A stretch of 64,000 nucleotides of DNA from Acanthacorydalis orientalis. Its lineage: Eukaryota; Arthropoda; Insecta; Megaloptera; Corydalidae. The DNA lies in contig CM068317.1 of the NCBI GenBank assembly GCA_034766995.1, positions 34,756,428-34,820,427 on the forward strand, given 5' to 3'. The notes below the pieces were generated by a model, which was given only the letters and a program-made list of their open reading frames with translations, was not told the origin of the DNA and made no database searches. The position numbers and the translations under genes are program-made. Positions 12,456 to 22,900 of this stretch are shown in pieces (within the stretch, counting starts at the first letter, position 1; each line of letters starts with the position of its first letter).

Positions 12456-12457
12456 TT
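12395..12457. repeat. (TA)n microsatellite with one GTA interruption
   Basis: About 60 bp, preceded by three CATA units (CATACATACATA). Confidence 0.96.
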
Positions 12458-14383
12458 TATGAAAAATTAATTACTTATACAAATTAGTTTATTAAATAAT
12501 AACTGAAAAATATTTTTTAAATGCCTTTTTGTTAGTTAAAAATATTTTTTTAACATACATTACGTTGTTGAAACTTTGTGTTACCATTCATAAATAATAG
12601 ATAGTATTTTGTTAAGTAAATGTTTAGCAAAGGAAAACATTGCTTTTCTATTTTTAAAATTTCCCTATATAGCCTTTATACTGTCACACTGTATACACAG
12701 TACATTCATACATATAGAAAGACTCTTGCTTTAGGGGAAACCTCTGAAGTACGAAACACAGTTGTGATAAATTTACATTTCGTTGAACTACATTTTTCAA
12801 GGACATGTATAAGAAGAAGCAGTATAAGAAGAGCAGGAAATAGAAGATACTTCTTATAAATGTGTACATGTCTCATGTGCTTTTTCGGTTAGTGATCTTT
12901 ACACTTGTGAAGTGTTTAAGTCTAATGCTACTTCATTTCGTTCGTTGAATATTTCTTATGTCGTTTTCTCCCTATACGAGTACGTTATGAATCGTGTAAC
13001 GATTTCTTATTATAAAAATATTTATATTTATACGACTGAAAACATAGGATTTTTTTACAAAAGCACCTTCTCTATTCACTTTGAACTTGAATCAAACGTA
13101 AGATATTTAAAGTTATAACTGAGACAAATCGAAGATTTTTTTCTATTTTGATCGAAATGAAATAAAACTTAAATTATAACTATAAAAATTATTTACATTT
13201 TCTAAATATTTTCTATAAACAATATTGTTACAATATAATTATTACATAATTGCAATTAAAATCTGTTTTATTTTTGATACTTTCTTCATTTCACTTCTCT
13301 TTTTTATATTCATTATTTTATTATCCGTTTTTAACGGTCTACAAAGTTATTGTCTTTAGCAAAAAAATATTTTAATGTGTTGTAATAAATTATGTTTAAA
13401 TCATTTATAAGGATTGAAAAGTAAAAGCTACGATTAATTCACAAGTAATATTTAAATGCTTTATCACTATTCAAATCACTATTTTTCAATCTTTAGCATT
13501 TATTTATGAGTTATGAAGAGAATATTGACATTATATATATATATATATATACAGTTTTTCGTTCATTGATTAATGGGTTTTATGTATTTTTATTTTATTA
13601 AATTTGAAACTATTATCGTTATACAAACGTTATTAATAGCTAAAAAAATATATACGTTTCTGGCTAACATAGTTTAACGGTCTAATAAAACTGTACTGAC
13701 TTTTGCATCTATAACTCTTTTATATAATAATAATAGCAATACACCAGGTAAGGATAAATCAGTCCTGTATCAAAGGTTCCTTTGGGAAAGCTATTACTCG
13801 TCGTAGAATCTTCGTTTCAGTATCTTGCAGAAGCCGGATAAAGAAATGTATATTTCTAGAATACAAAAGTTCAGTTGAGTTTAGAAATAAAATTATAGGT
13901 GTTTTAATACTTGAGATACTTTTATACTACACAAAATATTTTTATAATATTAAATACATCTATTGTACAGAATGAAATCTATTTCTGGAATGTATAAGTA
14001 CATTTTAATAATATATGAGATTTATTTTGTAAAACTTACAAAACAAAGTTCATTTATTGTTTATCGATTGTATATCATTTTTTTAATATAAAAAAATATT
14101 TTTTTGTTTATTATAATAAATTTTTGTTTTAAAAAAACACTAATTTAGTATAAAATTTCGTCTAATTACCATTTGTATTGACAAAAAAAAGTAATAATTG
14201 AGAATAATTTAGTATATAAAATTTTTATAAATAATATTAGAAAAGAATACTTTAATTTTGTTTTAAATTTCAGAATAATATTCTATTTTCGTCTTTGGTT
14301 TCGTTTTTTATTTTTGATACATATCCAATTAATTATTCTTTAGTAATAACATATGAAATATTTGTTAAAGAAAACATTATCTT

Positions 14384-14387
<4 letters not shown>
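12458..14387. other. AT-rich stretch with isolated splice-like words
   Basis: Overlapping unrecognised frames lie at 12620-12859 (+) and 12684-12869 (-), neither with supporting signals. A strong donor word CCAG|GTAAGG lies at 13747|13748, followed about 95 bp later by a TTGCAG acceptor word near 13840. The flanking frames are short and unconvincing. A short TA run is at 13533-13551. Confidence 0.5.

Positions 14388-14430
<43 letters not shown>
14388..14430. repeat. (TA)n microsatellite
   Basis: About 43 bp pure array. A second, shorter run is at 14569-14595. Confidence 0.96.
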
Positions 14431-14437
<7 letters not shown>

Positions 14438-14789
14438 ACAATTAAGATGGCCTAATGTATACTAACTTAAGAAATAAACAAGGAAGTGTTCATTTATTTA
14501 CAAAAATGCTGATTGAAATGATTTTTTTAATATAAAATATTATTTTTTTATATATTAAAGTACCCTGTCATATATATATATATATATATATATATTGTAT
14601 GTGTGTGTTTGTTGAATGAATTTATATATTTATGTGCATACATGTGTGTATGAACATAAGCGTACAAGATCGTTTAAATAAATATACGTATATATAAAAT
14701 ATACCGTTGCAAATTTTTATTTTAAATTCCATAAATCACTTAAAAAAATAATCTCCTTTCATATAAATTTCTAAACACATCGTTGTTGT

Positions 14790-15160
14790 ACGTTACACGT
14801 ATATTTCATGCCGATTTCCATCCCCCCATCGCAATGTTTTTCCCATTTACAGAATAAGTTTTCAGTTCCATTAAAGCTGTGCTTACACGACTCAGAAAAC
14901 TTTAAATGTATTCCCTGGGAAATGTTTGTCATAAATACAGGAATTATTTAATGCTCCACTCGCATTCCTATCTAGTAGACATATATACAACGTATGCGTG
15001 TAAAGAGCCACAAAACTCCATACGTCACGTGAGTGAAATAATGACAATAATGTAAATCCTTCGCGAAGGGTGAGATTTGTATGAGACGAAACGCATGAAA
15101 AATAAATACATGTTGCGCGTATGTGAAAATATTCATAAGTCTACAATTTCAATTACTGAG
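14790..15160. other. GC-elevated island with opposing open frames
   Basis: About 370 bp richer in G+C than its flanks. On the + strand an ATG near 14809 opens 48 codons (MPISIPPSQCFSHLQNKF...) to TAA. On the - strand an overlapping frame of about 53 codons (MTNISQGIHLKFSESC...) with six cysteines ends in TAG and contains a GTAAGC donor word after about 16 codons. Both compositions look protein-like, so openness alone is not evidence. It also holds CACGTGAG and the palindrome TCCTTCGCGAAGG (15058-15070). It could be an exon on either strand or a conserved regulatory region. Confidence 0.35.
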
Positions 15161-15237
15161 TAATTCAAACTGTTGTGTTTCACTTAATACAACATAAAGT
15201 AAATTATTTCCAAACTTATCTACCGAGAAATGTACAC

Positions 15238-15672
15238 ATGTGTATGTGTGTCTGTGGCATTTATGATTTATTGTATGAAATAAGTACTAAAACCATTTCT
15301 GTCGTAATAAAAACAGGCTTTAAGGTCGACTTGGCCAAAATTCATCATTTTCAAATTCAATACGAATCGTTCTGTAAGAAAGAAAAGAAAAAAATCTATC
15401 TTGTGGTTGGTCCACAAACAATAAACAAATTCATCATAGGAGACTGCGTCAACATACAATCGAATGTATTCTATAAAAAAATATATTGGAAAAAGGATAT
15501 TGAAAAAATACAAGGAAAAGAAAATACTATCACAAAGTGTGTCGAAGGAGGACAACTCATACGACGACTTTTCGTGCGCTGTGCACAGAATCCGAGGAAA
15601 TTTGTGCTATTATATAGTTCCAGTGAAGCATGTACGCGCAAGTATGGATTGAAAAATATTTTATTTGCGTAA
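15238..15672 (+). CDS. 144-codon ATG frame, unrecognised
   Basis: This is the longest non-repeat reading frame in the window (first ATG at 15238, the frame being open from 15175). The N-terminal third is Cys/Thr/Val-mixed, the middle is Lys-rich (KKEKKKIYLVVG), and the last 45 residues lie in a GC-elevated island and read FVRCAQNPRKFVLLYSSSEA. I see no signal peptide, domain or splice framing, and the first two-thirds have the same base composition as non-coding DNA. At least the first part is probably chance; the 3' part may overlap a real island feature. Confidence 0.15.
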   Translation: MCMCVCGIYDLLYEISTKTISVVIKTGFKVDLAKIHHFQIQYESFCKKEKKKIYLVVGPQTINKFIIGDCVNIQSNVFYKKIYWKKDIEKIQGKENTITKCVEGGQLIRRLFVRCAQNPRKFVLLYSSSEACTRKYGLKNILFA

Positions 15673-15800
15673 AAATGAGCCCGTTGGAGCGTAAAACGTG
15701 CCCCAAAACCAGCATGAGATGAGACAGTGTTTACGGAGAGGATGTCGCGTACTGATGCCGTTTATTTGCGTCAGACAGATTCTACTTTACACCAGTTTAT
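15540..15800. other. GC-elevated island
   Basis: About 260 bp with CpG-containing words (GACGACTTTTCGTGCGC, GGATGTCGCGTACTGATG) and a TTTATTTGCGTCAGACAG segment. Apart from the frame ending at 15672 I see no exon structure. A regulatory element is the simplest reading. Confidence 0.4.
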
Positions 15801-16088
15801 CTGTTTTCGATGTTGATTTATAAACGGGAACATTTTTTTATCACAATACTCGAAGAAAATCATTATTATTTTCATTTAGTTTACGTAGATCGTTTTGGAG
15901 TAATATAATTTCAATTATACAAGAACATTTGATGCGATTTTTCTTACATTTTGAAAATAACATTTTATTTATTCTTTACTAAAATACGCACAAAAAAAAT
16001 ATTTAAAATAACGAAATAAAATAAAAGTCAAAATTATTTCACAATATAGAACTGGGACTATGATTCAATTAACTTTTAGTAATTTGAT

Positions 16089-16300
16089 TTCTCACTCATC
16101 TCACAAATCACAGTTTGTTTTCTGATCAGAAATGTTTATTAATTATTTATTATTTTCAGTTGTATATGCGCATTTTAACGTTAATGCTAATATCTTCAGA
16201 GCGATGAGGTTCAGAAAAATACCAATATTTTATTTCATTTAGTTATTGTTGGAAGCTAAAATAAAAATAACATTTATTATTCAAAAATCTTAACAAAATA
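16089..16300. mobile_element. miniature inverted-repeat element, family A copy 2 (diverged)
   Basis: It shares the ordered landmarks of copy 1: a CTCACAAATCACA end, TTTTCTGATCAGAAATG, then a centre with CTTCAGAGCGATGAGGTTCAG. The right arm is badly eroded, so the boundary is approximate. Confidence 0.4.
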
Positions 16301-16990
16301 ATAATGATTAGAAATCAAAAACTGTGTAATACAAAACATAATTGAATCCGTATGAATTCACATTAACATTGATTAAATGAAAATATTGATATACTTTTTA
16401 GACACAATTGAACTCTTGTATATATTGAACGTTGTTAAGAAATTATTATATAAAATTTTATATCATTTCTGTCATAACTTTTGGCCTGATATGAGATACT
16501 CTCTCTTAGTATTGTTAAAAATATTGTTTTCGAGTTTTCAAATTCAATACGAGGTACAAACTTTATTTTAAGTCATTTCAGAGATTGGACAGAATTAATA
16601 AGTATTTTTCAAGTCTTTCTCGAACATTAAATAAGAACTATATCCTCATAATTATAGAATTTCGCTTTATATCGCTATCTTATTGTTTTTTTTTACGAAT
16701 AACTTGTATCTATTTTTTTTAACGCTTGCAAATAAATTAAATTGTGAAATGTCGACAAACTATCAGAAAATAATTGTTTTTTTTTAAAAAAAGAGTGCTA
16801 AATTTTTCATCTCACTAAATACCATAAATTCCCAAATCATGGCCACTACTATGTTTTATACTTTTCCTAATATTTTCCTTATTTAATTCTAAATTTTTTT
16901 ACTGCATAATTTATTTCGATCGACAGATTAGAACATTTTAAAGAAAGGTTATAGGTTTATATATTTATAACAAACACAATATTGTTTAGG

Positions 16991-16994
<4 letters not shown>
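16301..16994. other. AT-rich stretch, nothing recognised
   Basis: A 64-codon frame at 16377-16571 is ordinary AT-rich translation (Leu/Ile/Phe/Lys) with no supporting signal. Confidence 0.6.

Positions 16995-17039
<45 letters not shown>
16995..17039. repeat. (TA)n microsatellite
   Basis: About 45 bp array immediately left of foldback copy 1. Confidence 0.96.
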
Positions 17040-17040
<1 letters not shown>

Positions 17041-17042
<2 letters not shown>

Positions 17043-17179
17043 GGAATTCAATTGAGGCTCCTACATGAAAGTATTAAAAGAAATCGCAAAAATTAAAAAG
17101 TCATATGATTTTTTTAATTTTTGCTATTTTTTTTTTTTGATGATTTCATGTGGAAGCCTAAATAGAATCACTCTTTCTA
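17041..17179. mobile_element. foldback miniature element, family B copy 1
   Basis: About 139 bp, nearly all inverted repeat. The left arm contains CTACATGAAAGTATTAAAA and ATCGCAAAAATTAAAAA. The right arm mirrors it with TTTTTAATTTTTGC, TTTCATGTGGAAGCC and ATAGAATCACT. It is flanked on both sides by TA arrays. There is no coding capacity. Copies 2 (17241) and 3 (38387) share the same arms. Confidence 0.8.
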
Positions 17180-17186
17180 TATAAAC

Positions 17187-17189
<3 letters not shown>

Positions 17190-17240
<51 letters not shown>
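17190..17240. repeat. (TA)n microsatellite between two foldbacks
   Basis: About 50 bp of TA, interrupted once by G, lying exactly between foldback copies 1 and 2. Confidence 0.96.
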
Positions 17241-17371
17241 TGGTGACTCAATTGAGGCTTCTACATGAAAGTATTAAAAAAATTACAAAAATTAAAAAAA
17301 ATCATGTTATTTTGTAATTTTTTGATTTTTTTTAATACTTTCATGTGGAAGTCGAAATAAAATCACTCTAT
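17241..17371. mobile_element. foldback miniature element, family B copy 2
   Basis: About 131 bp. The arms are GACTCAATTGAGGCTTCTAC ... ATGAAAGTATTAAAA and TTTTAATACTTTCATGTGGA ... AAATCACTC. The two halves pair almost completely around a short AT loop. Same orientation as copy 1. Confidence 0.8.
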
Positions 17372-17384
17372 ATAATTTATATAA

Positions 17385-17387
<3 letters not shown>

Positions 17388-17459
<72 letters not shown>
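17388..17459. repeat. (TA)n microsatellite, about 70 bp
   Basis: One of the longer pure arrays in the window, immediately right of foldback copy 2. Confidence 0.97.
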
Positions 17460-17461
<2 letters not shown>

Positions 17462-17654
17462 TAAAGATGTATTAACAAGCAATTAATTGTAAAGTATTAT
17501 TCATTATTTCAGATTAAACTAAAAGTATGTGTTAATTGAAATAAATAAAACACATAGTTAAAATATTTTCTGTTTACCAGTTTATCTAACTATCCATACG
17601 TAAAATGCATCAATACTTAATCCGAAATCAACATCGATACGTCAACAGTCTGAA

Positions 17655-17770
17655 AATGAATGACAGTTATAAACCTACGTATATGACAACCTGTCATATA
17701 ACAATAACATATTTTCAATGACAGTGCCTCTGCTGTAATCATGACAGCACTCTTTATGTATGTCAGGTGC
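17655..17770. promoter_or_regulatory. cluster of TGACAG words
   Basis: TGACAG or its complement occurs at 17661, 17691, 17719 and 17742 within 87 bp, with an additional TGACA at 17684 forming the dyad ATGACA-ACC-TGTCAT. TGACAG is the core bound by TALE homeodomain proteins (Homothorax/Meis, TGIF). A homotypic cluster suggests an enhancer; this is inference from word density only. Confidence 0.35.
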
Positions 17771-17819
17771 AAATAATTATAAACTGTGATACAACGCTCA
17801 TTAAAAAAATTCACAACTA

Positions 17820-18536
17820 CGTGTTTTTAAATTACGACCTTTGAAGGTGCATTAATGTCATCATTGCTTGTATCTTTCATAAACAGAGATATATTTTAAT
17901 CAGTTCAGCAATTTATCTATCCGTCTATTATACTCTTTTTTGTTCCAGTATATAGGATACTTTTATGATTTAAAAGATTATATTAACATGTAATTTATTT
18001 AAATTACTTGTTTGTCGATATTTGAAAATAAATAATTTCATATTAAAAAACAACAATATTATTATACAAGCTATATCCGTATGTACTATTCAACAATAAC
18101 AATAACGTAATCTATAGTAAGCACGGGCCGCAGACCAATTTTACTAACTAACCGTGCAGTGGCCTGTTAAATTGTGACCCCTATTGTGTTTATTCCATGT
18201 ATAGAATTTGTCGCACCATTTTTTCTATTATATTCCTTCCATGCTTTTTGTGTTCGTATATTTGTAAAGTGTGCAAATGCTTTTTTTTATTTTGTGGGCG
18301 AGTTTTTTTCCCTATATGCATTGTACAGTGGCGTACAAAAGTATTATATATATATAATGTGTTTGATTTTATAGACGTAATTTAAATTAATATAACATTC
18401 AACTCGTTATTTTGATAAAGCTACAAAATCAATATCTGATCTTTAAATTTCTTCAGTTACCTTTTTAAAAAATCATTATAAATAAAAATGCTTTTTAGTT
18501 ATTAAATTCTAATAATTATTTTAAAATGTTAATATT
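17820..18536. other. AT-rich stretch with a small GC-elevated patch
   Basis: The patch at 18118-18185 has GCACGG (18121) and CCGTGC (18152) as inverted arms around a 25-bp spacer. Overlapping Phe/Cys-rich frames at 18174-18385 have no support. Confidence 0.5.
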
Positions 18537-18687
18537 TTAGGATCGTAAGAAAGTCATTGCGGTTTTTGTTCTCTTTTATGAATTCTAAACTTATTTTTTT
18601 TAATGAGTGTCATTTCATTGTATTCATGTTAATAACAATTTAAAGTGCATTTTTCGGACTGTATTTTAGTAACATCGACTTTGGTTT

Positions 18688-18690
<3 letters not shown>
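18537..18690 (+). mobile_element. mariner copy 2, left-end fragment
   Basis: It aligns with the first about 150 bp of copies 1 and 3: an eroded left repeat (GGATCGTAAGAAAGTCATTG), the shared leader with TTATGAATTCTAAACTTATT, and the conserved AGTAACATCGACTTTGGTTT segment. It breaks off inside TTTTATTATA where a (TA)n array begins. Only the 5' leader remains; there is no transposase sequence. Confidence 0.8.

Positions 18691-18733
<43 letters not shown>
18690..18733. repeat. (TA)n microsatellite truncating a mariner copy
   Basis: About 43 bp. It starts precisely where the mariner consensus has TTTATTATG, so the array may have expanded from element sequence. A further TA run is at 18847-18882. 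Confidence 0.95.
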
Positions 18734-18737
<4 letters not shown>

Positions 18738-18851
18738 TTAAGGACAAGAATTTATAGATATTTGGATTTGTAAATCAATTCAGATTAACAAGAGGAATAT
18801 TTTCTTTGATGGTCTTTAATACTTGATCTTTGAATAGACATATACATATAT

Positions 18852-18882
<31 letters not shown>

Positions 18883-18887
<5 letters not shown>

Positions 18888-19359
18888 TTATATTTTGTTC
18901 TTTAAGTACCATTTCTCCGAAAATTTTGATTAAAGAAGTATCTTATCGCTTTTACGAATTTCTTTCATTCTGTTATTTCTAGGAAATATTATAAAGAAAT
19001 ATGATTCTTTTTTTACTCTATTAAATTTTAATAAGTTATTTACTTTTATACGATTTATTCACCATTTTTGAAAACAGAATTATGGTTCTGTATAATATTT
19101 ATAGGAAAAAAATATTCAATAAATATGGAATCTTATTTCGAGGTATTTTTCTCGTTTCGTTATTCTCCTTATAATATTTTTCTCTAGTTCAATCAATGAA
19201 GCTGATGTTTTTTCAGAATCAATTCAATAATCTTTAGTAATACTTTTACAGATTAAGAATCTGAGAAATGGTTTTATGAGTTAACTGTTTTATAATTAAA
19301 TGTTCATAGTTTCTTAACGCGCTCAATTTTGGTTAGTTTTTTTAATATTAAATAAATTA
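18883..19359. other. AT-rich stretch, nothing recognised
   Basis: No frame, dyad or island of note. Confidence 0.6.
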
Positions 19360-19402
19360 TCTCTCTCTCTCTCTCTGTCTTTCTATATATATATATATAT
19401 AT
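19360..19402. repeat. (CT)n then (TA)n compound repeat
   Basis: About 16 bp of CT dinucleotides, a GTCTTTC junction, then about 18 bp of TA. Confidence 0.93.
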
Positions 19403-19597
19403 GCTTGAGTGTCTAAATTAAATGGTAAAGAACATAATACATCTAATTGCTTATATTAAATAATTATACTAAATAAATCTGTGTAATAAATACACTCATT
19501 GATTCATATTACAAAACATACAGACACAAAAGTTTTTTATTATATAATAATTTTACAATATGCATTTATAAAAAACATATGTCGTTTATGTTTTATT

Positions 19598-19605
19598 TCC
19601 TCTCT

Positions 19606-19659
<54 letters not shown>

Positions 19660-19672
19660 AAAGAAAGAGATG
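19598..19672. repeat. palindromic CT-(TA)n-GA array
   Basis: CTCTCTTTATA leads into about 45 bp of TA and then TATAAAGAAAGAAAGAG, so the pyrimidine and purine flanks are complementary and the whole unit can fold back on itself. Confidence 0.93.
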
Positions 19673-19734
19673 GAGAAAAGGATAGAAAACTGTAGGTAAA
19701 TTTGTGCATCTGTAGATGTGTATTTTTTCTCGAC

Positions 19735-19935
19735 CAGTTGTAAATTGACTTTTAAAGTTTTATCAGGGTTCAGTTGGTAGATCTATATAGTCTTCTAACC
19801 TTTCAAGGACCAGGTGTTACTTTTGTTTGCCAGTCAGCACGCGCCTCTTGTTCTCGGAACCCTTGCTACCGTGTAGGTACAACTTATAATAGGTGGTGGA
19901 AACCATTTGTGCCGAAAATTTAATTCGAATGAAAT
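19735..19935. promoter_or_regulatory. GC-elevated island with an initiator word
   Basis: About 200 bp of elevated G+C containing TCAGTT at 19770-19775 (arthropod initiator consensus TCAKTY) and CpG words such as CAGCACGCGCCTCTTG. There is no TATA box or downstream promoter element at the expected distance and no credible frame downstream. It is a possible promoter or regulatory element. Confidence 0.25.
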
Positions 19936-19997
19936 ACGATTTTTTTTGTGTGCTTTATAAATGAGACTTATAGAGATAAGTATTATATGTGTGTGTG

Positions 19998-19998
<1 letters not shown>

Positions 19999-20058
<60 letters not shown>
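19999..20058. repeat. (TA)n microsatellite, about 60 bp
   Basis: Preceded by a GTGTGTGTGT run (19986-19997), giving a (GT)n-(TA)n transition. Confidence 0.97.
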
Positions 20059-20060
<2 letters not shown>

Positions 20061-21820
20061 ATATGTAAACAGGTCATATTTATTATAATTTTTCAATTAT
20101 TTTTTTATATATCGTTTAAATATCAAAATACCTTCAAGGTATTACACAATTGTTTTTTTATTTTTAATATTTTTATTTCAATACGTAATTTAGAGAACAT
20201 TGTTATTTAATTCGTATAAAATTATGAAATTAATTGAAATATATTTTTAATTAATTTTTATTTTCGATTCGACATTTTTTAAATGCAAAACAATTGTTTT
20301 AACAACAATTGTCTAAACAATAATAATACATTCAATACTAACATTTTTTTCATCTCGAAACGTTTGTTTTCAATATAATAATTTTTTAATTTAAAACTTT
20401 TTATTTGTATACGTATATTTGAAATACAATTTTTATTTAAACGTTTGAAAAACTAAATTCAAATTTATTATTTTTATTTTCGTTAAAACTATTAGAATTT
20501 TTATTCGAAAAAAAGAAACTGGATCATTTGTATAGAACTTGGAACAGGTGTTTTGCAGTTTTGTTAAATTTCTCAAATTATAAACTGGACCCCTTGAGTC
20601 GTTTATAATCATTGAAAATTGGAGCCATAGTTGTATGTTTTGAAATTTAAAAAATTTAAACTAAAAGAATATATAAATCTCATTTTTGTTTTTTAAAAAG
20701 ATAAATCTCAAATATGTTAATTAATTAATACTCGTTTTGCTAGCTAAAATATAAAATAAGATTTTTTTCACCGGTCACATAAATAGAACATATTCTTAGA
20801 ATGAACAAACAATTTAATATTAATTTTAATTCGCATAAATAAGATACTTACTTTTGGGGTCTTTAATCCTTACAGAATAAGAGTGATATATCCTTGAATT
20901 CTGTAATAAATTTTCTGGTAAATTGTTCAGTAAATAGAATTATAGAAGAATTAAATGCACAATTGTAATTTAAAACAATCCTTATTAAAAAGTATTTATT
21001 AAAAAACAGCGATAAGTTTTAAAGTGAAGATTTAAACGTTTATATTTTTAATCACATTTTTTCTATAAAAGTTTACTTAAACAATTATTTCTTAAATATA
21101 TACACTGAAAATATTGATTAATAACATCTATTTTTTTAGATAAAATACGGATTATATGTTCTGTAATATAAAGAAGGAAGAAATTATTTATGTCTTTAAA
21201 CATTTTATTTTAAATAAAATTCTCAATAACACATCTAGATGAATTTTAAATTACTTTCAAAACTAACACAAAGAATTAAGTATGAAGGTTGTAAACATAC
21301 TAATTTCATTTAAAATCTCATTTGTGCGAGTCAGTGCTTTTTGTAGCTGCTGTTATATTATAAAAAGAAAATATCGATTTGAAGGTAATATAAAATGAAA
21401 AATCAAAGTAGCTATCTCAACTCTTAAAATTGATTGTAAAAATTATGCATCAGTAAACAAACTCATCTATCAGATTAAGATTAACCTAACAATATACTTA
21501 GAAATTTTATATTTTTTATCTATTTACAATATATTATTAGTTATTGAAAGGTATAGAAATATGTATTTAAATTATTAATTTGATATTATAAATTTGAAAC
21601 TTAATAAAAAGATATTTTTTAATATTAATTTAACGTTTTAATCCTAAGCATTGTTTTAAACTTTGAGGAATACCATGAAGAATAAAATATTAGTTAACAA
21701 ATCAATGTTACTTCAAAGTCGATTTCTCGTCATAGTTAAGATTTTAAAACATTAATTCTACTTATTATAAAATTATTAAGAAGACACTATATTTAGAATA
21801 TTAACAAAAAAGTTTATGTT
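20059..21820. other. AT-rich stretch, nothing recognised
   Basis: About 1.7 kb of A/T-rich DNA with no island, array or credible frame. Confidence 0.6.
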
Positions 21821-21949
21821 TTATATATATATATATATATACACACTACATACATATTTGTACGTACAAATATAACATCACATAAAGGAGTGTTATAAAA
21901 GAAAAAGTAAATTAATGCGAACAACTCAATTTATTTTTTATATAGAATA

Positions 21950-22265
21950 GCCTAAGGGTGTCAGTATTGTAGTTTAGATCCCTCAAGCTAATTTTTTAAT
22001 ATCGTACAATGTCTATTAGTAACCCTGTAACGTAACTTGATGAAGGGATGAAGGGTACTATCATATAACATCGTTACAAATCAATTATCTACATAACGAG
22101 ATCCATCAGGATATCGGGTTAGATCGTGGATTTTAAAGTTTGAAAGGGATTATTACGTCCGCATGCTGTTTTTTTTTTGTTGCTGATTAACTGTATCGAT
22201 AAGGGTTGATATGTTCATTTTCAAAGGGTGCTAATCGAAAAAGTCATTCTTACAACTGGATAAAG
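21950..22265. promoter_or_regulatory. GC-elevated island, possible enhancer
   Basis: About 300 bp. It has GGATTA at 22148, CTAATCGA at 22232, a CGATAAGGG at 22197, and TCAAAGGG or its relatives at 22146 and 22220, words of the homeodomain, GATA and TCF classes. No frame or splice pair is convincing. The role is inferred from word content only. Confidence 0.3.
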
Positions 22266-22516
22266 TGTTAACAGAATTTTTTTTAAATTAATTATCGATC
22301 GATGAATCATTCATTACATTTTCGAATTATATTTTTTCAACAATTATTTGTATATTTAAATAAAATGAAAAATATAATCTACTGATATATTATAAATAAT
22401 ACGAATAAAAATTGCAAATATTAACATGTAAAAAAGTTAATAAGTAAATTTCATATTAAAGACTGTAAAGTTTGATTGAAACACAACAGTCTTCCGCATG
22501 TTAAAAATGAATACTT

Positions 22517-22518
<2 letters not shown>

Positions 22519-22549
<31 letters not shown>
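22519..22549. repeat. (TA)n microsatellite
   Basis: About 30 bp pure array. Confidence 0.94.
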
Positions 22550-22553
<4 letters not shown>

Positions 22554-22842
22554 TTCAACACGTTACTCACACTTAAAAATATATCATAAAAAATCTCTTT
22601 TAAAACTACCACAACATATTTATCATTCTTGAAGCATATATTCAATTCCATTCTAAACATACACTTTAAAAGCCCAGGTGAAAAACTTGTTCCAAAAGTC
22701 GCAGATGAGAGATGAAAAAACTTGTATATCAGTATTTTAGAAACGAAAACAGAATACACAAGTGTCTCAAATCAAAAATATCTATCTCAACTCTGAAAAA
22801 ATTCATCAAAGAGATCCGAATTGTTATTTATCTTGCGTTACG

Positions 22843-22844
<2 letters not shown>

Positions 22845-22884
<40 letters not shown>
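22845..22884. repeat. (TA)n then (GT)n microsatellite
   Basis: About 40 bp of TA followed by GCGTGTGTGTATG. Confidence 0.95.
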
Positions 22885-22887
<3 letters not shown>

Positions 22888-22900
22888 TGTGTGTATGTAA

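Noticed and set aside
13740..13870. A 95-bp intron between CCAG|GTAAGG and TTGCAG
   Set aside because: The splice words are good, but the flanking frames are too short and ordinary to support exons.
15175..15672. A 165-codon frame taken as a complete gene
   Set aside because: The upstream end is GTG rather than ATG, most of it has background composition, and no domain or splice support is visible. Only the ATG-initiated part is listed, at low confidence.
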